A DNA stretch of 64,000 bases. Origin: Lycocorax pyrrhopterus obiensis. Taxonomy: Eukaryota; Chordata; Aves; Passeriformes; Paradisaeidae. The notes under the pieces are model-generated. The model had not been told where the DNA came from and searched no databases. It was given only the letters and a program-made list of their open reading frames with translations. Within the stretch, counting starts at the first letter, position 1, and each line of letters starts with the position of its first letter. This document shows positions 50,772 to 60,983 of this stretch, piece by piece. The stretch spans positions 58,215,535 through 58,279,534 of the forward strand of contig JACSVZ010000015.1 of the NCBI GenBank assembly GCA_014706295.1. The letters run 5' to 3'. The position numbers were made by a program, and so were the translations under genes.

Positions 50772-50817
50772 AAGTGTGTTTAAACTCTCATTGCCATATG
50801 AGAGTTTAAACACACTT
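50772..50817. repeat. perfect hairpin, 20-bp arms, 6-nt loop
   Basis: Arms 50772-50791 and 50798-50817 are exact reverse complements, with loop TGCCAT between them. The left arm adjoins the truncated end of a CR1 fragment. Twenty paired bases without a mismatch are not expected by chance at this position. Confidence 0.95.
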
Positions 50818-53369
50818 CTCTTCAAACCTGCAAACCTCAGCAGAGATCACAAATTAATATTGTTTTATGCAGTGTTTTGCTAGCACAAGGACTGAGTAAC
50901 TAACCCCAAATGACTGTCATTTCTTTCCCTGTTTTTCTCATGGCATTACAGGAAGCAAAGTTTTATTTACCTTGCCTATACATGCACATTTTCTCCTGTT
51001 TCCTGGCTTTGCTTTATTAGTATTTTCTATGTCTAAAACATGTGTTCCTGTCTAAGCCTTTCAGACACAGGAGAATCTGTAAAATGATGCTTTTGTATAA
51101 AGCACTTTAGACCTGACAAGCTAGAGAATTTTCATGCAGTTTTCTGTAGAGTTTTAATATTTGTTGTTTTCAGATCAGAAGCTAGGCTTTCACTCTATGC
51201 ATTACAAATAAACTCTAACAAAACTTCAAGCATAAGCTGTGGAATGGATGGAACATTTAAAATTTTCTCTGTAGTATGTCCAGGGAGTGAATTATCCTGA
51301 AAAATTAAGTGAAAAAGTGACACTTGCCATTAAAAAAAATGCTCTTGAAATAATGATAGGTTATCAAATAAACTGTGTACAAATTTGACAGTCAAACATC
51401 CCCAAGATATTAGGGGACTCAACATCCCTCCTTCAGCTTCCACAATTTCAAGGTAATATTTCAATTCTTGCTATAAGAGTGGAAGGGATCAAATAGCCAG
51501 GAATGACAAGGTACATTATGAAATCTGCAAAGATGGCCAAATTTTAGACTTCAACTCTATAGAAAATCCATATTTGCTGTCAGGTTCAAAAAGAAAACTG
51601 TTGTGCAGGAAGGAGCCAGGTTGGCTAGAACCAGCTGGGGAAGGTGCAAATAAGGCCGTGTGTTGTCACTGTCACTTCTGGTGGGTCGCAAAGCACTGAC
51701 AAGCAGGCAGCACGTGAAGGTCATCGGCACCACCTTTTGTTTTGTCCCAAGAGCAACAGTGGTGACTGCATCTACACATCTGTCAAGTCTTGGCCACTCA
51801 GCGTGAGCTTTGTCCATCTGACTTCTCCTTCGTTCCTCCCCACAGCAAGGGCTTTTGTTTCCCACATTGACAGGGCTTGTCTCTGACGTTTTCTCCTGGT
51901 AATCCTACCAAGGGCAGCTGTGAAGGAAACCACCTGTGGGGTCATGGGCTGAGACTATAAAACAGAGAAGAAACAGAGACTGTGTTGCTGCCAAGGAGCT
52001 GGTTACCAGTCAGACCTGGTGTAAAACATTGTCCTGCCAAGTGGCACAATCTGCATCCAAAGCCCACAGCTGTGGCTTTTCCCAGCCACACGATCTGAAG
52101 CGCCATGAATACCTCTTGCATGATGGGAAGATGCAGTGCTTTCTCTTGCACCTCAGAAAAAGAAATCTAAAATGTCTGTGTGTGCTTAGCAGAATGGCTG
52201 AAGGCATTTACTGAATCTGGTTTCTAGCATGAATTTTCTTAACTAAAGCGTTTGTTTGTGCTTCCCAACTGAAATCTCGTTTTAGATGTCCTTGGAATCT
52301 GAAAGGATTCACATCCTGCTTCTGGACTGTGGTTGGAACTCTCTAGTCACTACAGATCTGTGAAGATTTTTTCCCCCGAGGGTTATAGTTATGTGATATG
52401 ATAGCTGTTAAAGTTCAATGTAGAAAACAAAGCTCAGTTTTTAAATAGGAGCTTTGAAGAGGCTATAAAATATATAATGCTATTTTGTGAATCAATTTTT
52501 CATTTAATACAACTTTTTATATACTGACAGGCTTCCTTTGATCTATATTTATTATCTGCCACTTGCCTTGAAATAAGAAATGTAACTACTTTGATAAATG
52601 GATTTAAAAGGTTATCTTGTTTCATGGTAGCTTCTCTAAGTTACCATTACGTGCTTTGCTGAAGTGCTATTTGGCAACTTTCTGAAGGGATATCTGGGTG
52701 CTCTGGGGTAGTAATATCTTTCTTTTTTTTCATTGTGTGGATATACATGAGAGGACATGTGAGAGGCAGGAACTGTTTCACTTTCCTCTGTGCAGACAAT
52801 CATTAAGGTAGTCTAGCACTTTTTTCATTGGCTTGTAGAGGTCACTCGTTCAAACCTCTTCTTCAGACCTTTAGAAACATCCCTAAGTCACTTTTTTCTT
52901 AAACTTGAAGTGATCCATGACATTTAGTTTTATCTTGGGCTGAATTTCTCAAACAGAAGATAAACTTACATGCCTGCTGCTTTGCTTATTACATGATGTA
53001 CCTCAGGGTTTCTGAAAATGGCTGGTGACCAGAACCAAAGGCTTATGTACCAATGGGAGTCTTTCCTGCAGCTTGGGATGAAGGAGTCTGAGAAGATTCC
53101 ATATGCAGGATATGACCCTAGTTACTTTGTGATGCATCCAGAGACTTCCACCTGACTGTTTATTTTTAAGAGAGCATGGGAAAACTAAATAAGGTACTTA
53201 TCTGGGGAAACAGTCTAAAAAAGTAATGCTTTCAGGTACTTTCTGTACTTTTGTTTCAGCCAAAGACACTGTTGTCTTGCTCCTTGGTAAGAAAGGACTG
53301 TTTTTCACTATGGCAAATGGCATTCTCTGCTGTTGGCCCACCATTTATCTTCTGCAGATAGTTAACATT

Positions 53370-53384
53370 TATATATATATATAT
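53370..53384 (+). repeat. (TA)n microsatellite
   Basis: About seven uninterrupted TA units. Confidence 0.85.
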
Positions 53385-53900
53385 TGCCACTGTTTTCAGG
53401 ACAATTTATTCTTCACTGTGGTTTCTTGGATCTCTTTTTCTTCCTCCTCACCAACATCCTTTGTGCAATCACTGGCTAAAACACCTGTCTCTATTAATCA
53501 CAGGTAGGTGTGCATGTTTATAGTGCATCAGCTGTACTTTTATGGTACCTGCTTTATGTTTGAGTCATCCATCTCAAGACAACTGACTGAAGCAGGACAA
53601 AACAAAAATATAAGTACTATTCTAAGCACTCTGCAACTGAAATAATCCCTTTTCAAAAATGCTGAAGGAGGTTGGCAAGGATATGCCAAGGAAATATAAA
53701 TTCATTATTGATCATAATAGAGAGAGCTGGGAGGGGAAAAATACTGCCTTGTGTGGGTGTATTCATATATAACAGGCAGGAGCGGAAGCCAGGCTTCTTA
53801 AACTGAAAACAATAAGCTATTTGTTTCTGGATGGCTCAAGTGGGAAAGAAGATTCAAATTGTAGACCTAAGTTTTTTGAGTGAATGTGTTGTAGTAATTT

Positions 53901-54017
53901 CTTTTCTTTTTCTTTTTTTTTTTTTTTTGGTAAGTGATTCTCTGCAATTACTTTGCAGTAGCAAGGTTATTTTCTGTAGTCTTTTGTTTTGCTTGCCTAT
54001 GATTTTTTTTTTTTTTT
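53901..54017 (+). repeat. two poly-T tracts
   Basis: A CTTTT-rich run ends in 16 T (53913-53928); a second run of 15 T follows at 54003-54017. They may be degenerate poly(A) tails of minus-strand retro-insertions, but no body is recognised beside them. Confidence 0.7.
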
Positions 54018-55125
54018 GAAATCTCCTTACTCAACCATTTCTTTATGCAATGCCCGGTGTTTTTCTGTGAGGAGAAAGGACTGCGCTCTAGTGGGCTCTT
54101 AAGCTGCTGCAGCTTAAAGGGCAGCAATAACAGGGCCTTTGTCAGACCTCAGCTGTGCTTAGGTTAACTGATAAAAATATTTGCCTTTGGAATGTAAAGT
54201 TCAGACCAGCTACAAAACATGTTAATGTGCCAATTCAGCAGGGAAGAGAAGCGTGCCCTTCACCGTACCTTTTTTCTCCTGGTTTTTAAAATCTTTCTTC
54301 AGCCTTGCTTAACTACAGGCAAGGAAGCTGAAATCTTCTGCTGAATCAGGGTCTGTATATGAAAGGTAGAGTTATAATATGAATATGGAGGAAGCTAATT
54401 TAAAATCCAGAGGAAAAGGCAAGAAAATCCTTTTGTACTGTTCTGTTGCTGTCACACAAAGCCTGTTTTGCTAAGAACAGTGAGTGTGATCAGCTCCCAA
54501 AGACCAAATGCAATGACAAGGAGTCATAGGTTTTCATTGTATGTGCTTGAAAGAGTAGCAGTTTGAGATCCAAGTGAATAATTCATGGCAAACAATTTAT
54601 CTGATGAGTTTTTCTTAGATCATGAAATATCTATGAGCAAATTGTAGCTTCCTAGTATTAATTTTTCAATGAATGCATTTTTTAAATTTTATCTTTCAAG
54701 CTTATGATTAACAGAAGTACTTTAAATGCAGACTGTGTTATAATTGGTCATTTAAATTGAAAATTTGTGTTTTCTGACTCTTCAAGATGTTCTTTTGCCT
54801 CCATTGTCTGATTCTAAATGTGATGGGGACACTCAGTGGGCCTAGAACTCTGGGATTTTCCCAAAAAAATTCTCCTCCATCACGTGCCTTTTTACACTAA
54901 ATAGATGAAGTGTGAATGTTGTTGTATATATATGAAGAAAACATTAAAAATCCTGAAGAGAAGCTACAGGAAATCTACCAGAGGGATGACTGACACAGTT
55001 GTTGGGAGAAGGCTGATTTGAGTTTCTGGGTATCCTATCCATCTACCTGGTGTTTTATATTTTATTGCCCTGTTTTGAAGATTTCTTTTTCTGTCTGTCA
55101 GTGTCACTCTTTTTCCCCTGCTTTC

Positions 55126-55145
55126 CACACACACACACACACACA
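55126..55145 (+). repeat. (CA)10 microsatellite
   Basis: Ten uninterrupted CA units. Confidence 0.95.
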
Positions 55146-56666
55146 TCCTCCCCTCAATGTCAGTGATGTGTCTGGCTAAAATCCTCCTGTAACACAAAAA
55201 CAAGAGCAGGCACAAACATTACTGAAGTGAATTTCATTAAAACCATCAATGAACATCAGTGGATATTTTTCTTTCCCTCGTTTGTTTAGTTCTTGTGGTA
55301 ACATAAAAGAGCTGTGTGCGTGTCATGGCTGAGCGAGGCGTGGAAGGATGTTGAAGCATATGGAACGCTTCTTCTGTGAAAAGATATCCCATCCAAAGGA
55401 AGAAATCACCAGCTAGAGAAACAAGAAGAGGAGCAGAAGGAAATGAAAGCAAGAAGATTATTTTGCCAGATGCTCCCTTGCAGCTGATTGATTATATGGA
55501 CTCATTCTAATTCAATGTATCAACTTTTCCAGCTGGGTATGTGCCTGCCTAATATGACAGTATTACTGCAAGTGGGAAAGAGCTCCTGGGCTTGAGGGTT
55601 CAGATAAGGATTCAGAAATCCAGGGATCAGTCTCTAGTTCTGTCTGAGACACCTTTGCTATTTTAGACAAGTATTTTATCATCCCATGTTTTTGTTCTCC
55701 ATGTGTAAAATGGGTGTCTATCCCTTTTTTCTTACCGGCTGCCATACCTGCATTTTGTGCAGTCCTCATGGGTAGAAAAGATTTCTAACACAAACTGGTA
55801 ATTTTAACAGTCAGAGCTGTGGGTAAAGTTAACTAATTAGCAACACACCTAAGGCATTATATTCAAAGCCTGTCTGTCAGCTGTGCCAGCTGAAAAGCAC
55901 CCCTAGCCACCTTCAATTCAGGAAGAGCACAGCCTTCCCCACCCTGCTACTTTAGTCTTCTCACCATCACCTGTTTCTGCATGGGGCCTGGTTCATCTCC
56001 TGCCCTCAAATCTGATCTATCCTCCACTCTCCACTACATACTGAGAGTTTCTCAGCAAGGATAGACCCTGCCACTCATTGTCCACATGGGGCAATAACAG
56101 TAATTCATACAGTGATCAAGCTCTCTTCTAAAAGCCGTATAATATTTTCTTAGAGTAAAATGTTTTCAAGAAAAGTATATCACAAAATCAGTAAACCCAA
56201 AATGTGTGCTCTTTTTCCCAAGTCTTAATGTTTTCTGAGGCTGATTATCCTTAGGTTCGCTTCACAGACTCTGCCTGTCAGCTTGGCATCAATTCTGGTA
56301 ATTGACCTTCCATTCCTTCTTCTGAAGTGCTTTAAAACACATTACAGTTCTTTTGATCTACAGCCTGCTGATTTAGTTAGGAGGCTGATTGCTATCTGCT
56401 GGAGCTGGGATGCTTGAAGCTAACAGCTTGTCTGCTACATTCTCAGCAACGGCATTGAGTGTCTCCTGTCTCCTCTTGAGATGTTGTGTAGCTTTTCTGC
56501 ATGCATTCCAAAAAACCCAAATCAGTTTTTAATCAGTAAGTAAGGCACAGTGATACTTCACTCTAAGTCTACAGTAACCAACATGTGGACAATATTCCCA
56601 TGGTAACCTGCAATATTGCTGCTATTACTGCATATAAGGAGTCCTTTTCACTTCCTTCACTGTAGG

Positions 56667-56733
56667 TTATCAAGCACTGGAACAGGCTGTGCAGGGAAGT
56701 GTTTGAGTCACCAACCTTGGAGGTCTTTTAAAT
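56667..56733 (+). mobile_element. CR1 short fragment, sense
   Basis: 'tatcaagcactggaacaggc' followed by 'gcagggaagtgtttgagtca' and 'ttggaggtctttt' match the CR1 3' UTR. Only about 65 bp remain. Confidence 0.75.
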
Positions 56734-56869
56734 TGATTTCTGAATAGTTTTGATGGGCAACCTCTAGTTACTGTATTGTGGTACAGTGAGTAACAGTTCT
56801 TCATTCACTTTATCCACTGCTTTATTGTTTCGTAAACATTTATCTCACCTTCCATCACCCTGTTCTCCG

Positions 56870-57320
56870 AGTTGAAGACTTCCATCCTTTTTAGCATCTT
56901 CTCATAAAGCAGCTTCTCTGTCACCATGATGATCCCCCCACCATACCTTCTCTAACTCTACTACATCCTTCATGAGCTGCAGGGATCAGAACCTATCACA
57001 GGACATGGGCAAACAAAGGTTTTAACTGTAACAAAATCATGTCCTTTGTCTTGTTCTCAGTACTTTTCCAAATGATGTCGAACTTTTTTTTATTGATTTG
57101 CTGACAGCTGTTTCTGGGATCTTTTCAGTGAACTATGTGTCAGTTCTGATTTTGGTATCCTGTAACCAGGGTTCAGGTTATTCTTTCCCTAGATTCATTG
57201 CCTTGCATTTGTAGCAAAACATATCTGTACTCCTAAAAAGCCTTTTTCTGTCCCTCTAATTTGTGAAGTTCAGGTTCTGCGCTATTGACCATTTGATCAC
57301 TTGCAGATCTCTCAATCCAG
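56870..57320 (-). mobile_element. old CR1 fragment, antisense
   Basis: In plus orientation: 'agcttctctgtcaccatgat', 'ctctactacatccttcatga', 'gctgcagggatcagaacc', 'catgtcctttgtcttgttct' and 'cattgccttgcatttgtagc'. This is the reverse complement of the CR1 ORF2 C-terminal region of an old subfamily, the type seen in many birds, crocodilians and turtles. It is well diverged and non-coding. Confidence 0.75.
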
Positions 57321-59918
57321 GAGACAGCATTCCACCAGAAAGAGTCATGTCCCCAGGCTGTGCACAAAGCCTGCATTTTCTTACTGCCTGCAGAAATGCA
57401 AGAGCAGACAGGAAGGCACTCCTGCCATACCTTTTCAGGACCATGCTTTTGTGCAGGGCTTAAAACACATGGCCTCAGCAGTATGACTTAACACAACTCC
57501 TAGAAAATTCAGCACAAAAGCAACTCATCCTCACTTCTTTCCATGGAGCCTAAGAAAATCAGATCATGTCTGTGTAATGTCACATTAATTCTTCTGACAG
57601 ATTGTATCCTGAAAACTAAGCACAACACCTTTGAGTTAAAAGTCATGTTCCAGGCTTTGCTCTCAGCTCTATTATTCTCTGGAGCTTAATTTTTGCCTTC
57701 AATATTACTTTGTATAAAACTTCAACTTTTACAACTGCTTTAATTTTTAAAGCAAGCAAATTACAGATTTGTAAGTGTCCAGGTGAACAGGATCCCAGCT
57801 GCCATTTTAGCTTCCATCAAGGTTTCCATGAGTACAAATATTCTGGTTCTTAAAACAAGTGGGTAAAATTTGTCATGCTGTCCTGTAATTCTAGCAAAAC
57901 ACGTCAGATGATGTAGAGAGAGCACATTTGGGTGTAAAATGCTAATCCTCACAGATGGCTTTGCAATGGTTAGCTTAAGTCACCCCTGCTTTATGGGGAA
58001 AAAGAGGTGAGGTAAGCAAGCCTGTGGTGATGGGGAAAACTTTTCTGTGTCTTAGAATGCAGCAGCCTATTGTAGAAACTCTTTTAAAATGTCCAGATGT
58101 CTTAGCTAGCAGCTGAAATTATGCCCCTTTATGCCTTAATGCACATGAAGTTACTGTCTAATGTTTTTTCTCTATGGCTTTAGGGGATACATTTCTTAAT
58201 TTTTTAACGATCAGCAGAAACCACAGTTTTACACCACGAAGGAATTAAATATATGCACTAACTTAATGAATGCATTTCCAGTGACATTTGTCTTTGATGA
58301 GCCTGCAGCAGATTCATAGTCCAAAGATGTCTTTTGTTCAGAATGACATGCTTTCTAATTTATTACAACACGCTACCATCCTGCACTTTAAAATTAGCAG
58401 GTGGAGCTTTTCAGAGCCTCAGATGTCATTCAAATGCCTAATTTCTACAGAAAGTAAGTGGGAATGAGATATACAGTTGTCATTCATGCCCTTGAATATT
58501 TTTTTCTGCTCTTATTGGTCCTCATAAATCGTTTGGTTAAGTCTACTGTATACTTAAACAGAGGTCCCAGGAACCTCGTGGAACTTCCCATGCAAACGGA
58601 TACCTCGTTATTGCCTGACCAGGAATGCTTGGCAGGATTTTATGTGTCCACAAGCTGCACTAAACCAATGATCATGGCTTTAAAAATGGGTCCTAAGTGC
58701 TCTGGAAGATGCTTTCCATGCTGCAGCAGGGAGTTGGGCTGCACATTTACTGTCAGCAAAGACAGTGAAGCAGGTCTTAAGAGTGCCTTTGGGTGTTCTG
58801 AGAAGCCAGCAATAAGCACACCCCTTGGAGCCATTCCCTGCCTCATTCGTTATTGCTTTGTCAAAAACACTTGTCAATGAAGACTGATTTTCAAAAGAAC
58901 CACGTTTGGGAGTCTGAAAGTAAAGAGCTATCATATGAAACATCTTTAAAGGTAAATCAATTTTGTGGCCTAATCAACTGAACAGAATCCCTTCAGCTTC
59001 AGCAGCAGAAATGCTGCTGTGTATTAATCTGCAGAATTTTTGTTTTCTTTTTCTTCTTTCTCAGGGAAAACATGTTCTTGAGTAATGCTTCTTTTGCGGG
59101 AAAGACAGACGTGTAAATATCTGTGCACACGGGGGTAATTTCTAATAAAAATGTAACAAAAAAGGGCAACTAGAAACTCATTTAACTCTTTATCCTTCAG
59201 GGAAAAGCTTTAAATATAGTATTAATGATGGATGTGTCTGCTTTGTTAAGTATACTTTTCCACTGTGCTTAGAAGCAAACAGTAAAAAAAAGTTTATATT
59301 AATGAGTTAAGCATTCAGCCTTATCAGCTTTGGTTTACCTACATGTAATTTTAAAATGGATAACAAGTATCCCCAAGATTGATTTAACAAGGGTTTGGGG
59401 TACTAATTTGGGTGAATTTCATTTTGGGGCAGATATTACTTAGACTTTAAAGGCCTAGACCAGTGAAAAGTTACAGGTGCTCAACTAGTCTAGTCTAGTC
59501 TATTCTGTTCTATTTCCTGTTTTGGTGCCTGAATGTTTCTCTGGATCTGGTCTCCAGTCTCTTAATCTAAGCTCTATTGAAAGAACAAAGGTCCTTCCAT
59601 TTTCCTATGAAATTATAGTCTTTCTTAAATGATACATTTGGACAAAACAAACATTTGGTTCACTTTAAATGCAAGCCTGAATCCCATTGCATATTTGGTT
59701 AACTGAAAAGATGAGTTTAACTGGAGCCTAAAACTAAAGATGTTTCTCCCGGATTAAGGCTGTAAGAAATTCTACTGATGAAGTTTGTCAGCATTTCTCA
59801 CTTAGAAGTACGAAAGGGATGAAAGAGATTGTTGAGACGCCTGCCTGTTCATCCTATTCAGAGCTGGTCTGCTTTACAGATTTGGTTTTTTCCCCAGAAC
59901 CCACAGTGCAGCCAGAAC

Positions 59919-60191
59919 TGTTGTATAACGTATTTAAACCCTGTTGGTATGCACTAGCCAAACTCTCACTCAAGACCAGGATCCACACCAGGATCCAATT
60001 ATTAATTAAGACCACCTCAACCTAAAGTACTCATTAACCTCCTACAAACAGCTGTGGCTGCAGGGCAGGCACAAGCCCTATAAATCAAGCCCTGGGAGGA
60101 GCTAAAGGTGGAGGTTTTGTGCTGCGTGTTGCTGGAGCTCTGCTCTGAGAAATCATAATCCAAGACTCAGAAGACTGCGAGCTCCAGCACA
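59919..60191 (+). repeat. 5' LTR, 273 bp
   Basis: Starts TGTTGTATAACG and ends CAGCACA. A TATA box (TATAAAT, 60079-60085) marks the end of U3. An internal direct repeat, CCAGGATCC twice, lies at about 59978-60000. It differs from the 3' LTR by about six substitutions plus one rearranged block after the TATA box. Confidence 0.9.
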
Positions 60192-60193
60192 AG

Positions 60194-60211
60194 TGGTGAC
60201 CCCGACGTGAT
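60194..60211 (+). other. primer binding site, tRNA-Trp type
   Basis: TGGTGACCCCGACGTGAT lies two bases after the LTR end. It complements the 3' end of tRNA-Trp, the primer used by avian alpharetroviruses. All 18 bases appear intact. Confidence 0.9.
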
Positions 60212-60217
60212 ACCAAC

Positions 60218-60535
60218 ATGCAGCGTGAGAGTCGCCATGGCAAAACACCCAGAGGGGTCTTCCCACATCTATACCCGGGTGAGAACTGCCGCAGTGGGAC
60301 TTTAGTGGTTCATACCCAGAGAGGTGTGGACTGCAGGCCACAGTGGGGGGGAAGTCGTGAGATGGCTCCCTTGGAGCTCGGGAGGCTGAGAAAAGGCTCC
60401 CAGACAAAGAGCTCCTGGCTATCACCAGAAGAGGTGAAGACCAGGGGCTGGAGGGAAAAGAGTCTGTCAACAAAGAACAGGCCAAATTTAAAGCCCTCCA
60501 GCATATCCTCTCAAAAATTTTTTAAAAAGAATTAA
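60218..60535 (+). other. 105-codon open frame inside LTR element
   Basis: The frame starts seven bases after the primer binding site and fills most of the interior. It is basic and Ser/Arg-rich and does not resemble a retroviral domain that I recognise. A different frame (60361-60525, 54 codons) reads as a Glu/Lys-rich, helix-like segment. Splice-donor-like GTGAGA (60279-60284) and GTGAGC (60555-60560) are present. It may be leader RNA rather than coding. Confidence 0.3.
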
Positions 60536-60684
60536 ATAAAAAACACCCACAGAGGTGAGCAACCGGGGACTGAGAAAAACTAACTTAAAGGTCTTGAAAA
60601 GAAATGGAGTCAGAAAAAATATTAATTGTTATTTATTAAAAAAGATTAAAAAATATATTAAATATAGTTTGGCTAGTGCAAAAC

Positions 60685-60697
60685 AAAAAGGGGGAAT
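60685..60697 (+). other. polypurine tract of LTR element
   Basis: AAAAAGGGGGAAT immediately precedes the TG of the right LTR, the expected position for plus-strand priming. Confidence 0.85.
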
Positions 60698-60983
60698 TGT
60701 TGTATAATGTATTTAAACCCTGTTGGTATGCACTAGCCAAACTCTCACTCAAGACCAGGATCCACACCAGGATCCGATTATTAATTAAGACCACCTCAAC
60801 CTAAAGTAGTCATTAACCTCCTACAAACAGCTGTGACTGCAGGGCAGGCACAAGCCCTATAAATCAAGCCCTGGGAGGAACCAGAGGAGGTGGTTGTTCC
60901 TTGTTGCTGAGTGCTGTGTGTTGCTGGAGCTCTGCTCTGAGAAATCATAATCCAAGACTCAGAAGACTGCGACCTCCGGCACA
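60698..60983 (+). repeat. 3' LTR, 286 bp
   Basis: Starts TGTTGTATAATG and ends CGGCACA, with TATAAAT at 60858-60864. It is 13 bp longer than the 5' LTR because of a different sequence block just downstream of the TATA box (about 60876-60918). Confidence 0.9.

Larger units (their letters stand above)
59919..60983 (+). mobile_element. compact non-autonomous LTR retrotransposon (1,065 bp)
   Basis: Two direct LTRs (59919-60191 and 60698-60983), both starting TG and ending CA, flank about 506 bp. A primer binding site follows the left LTR and a polypurine tract precedes the right one, so the element is structurally complete. The flanks CCAGAAC (59912-59918) and CCAGGAC (60984-60990) may be a target duplication with one change. 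The interior is far too short for gag-pol or env, so it must have been moved in trans. The primer site is of the alpharetrovirus type, which points to an endogenous alpharetrovirus-like helper; that link is an inference. LTR identity is high outside one variable block, so insertion looks fairly recent. Whether the family is already in repeat libraries cannot be told from here. Confidence 0.9.

Noticed and set aside
54099..54117. Small inverted repeat TTAAGCTGC-T-GCAGCTTAA
   Set aside because: Nine-base arms with a one-base centre are within what chance gives over this length.
58458..58880. 140-codon frame with a hydrophobic N-terminal stretch and several cysteines
   Set aside because: No family is recognised, no splice or promoter context supports it, and frames of this length are expected occasionally in 64 kb. 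A search for conservation in other birds could reopen it.
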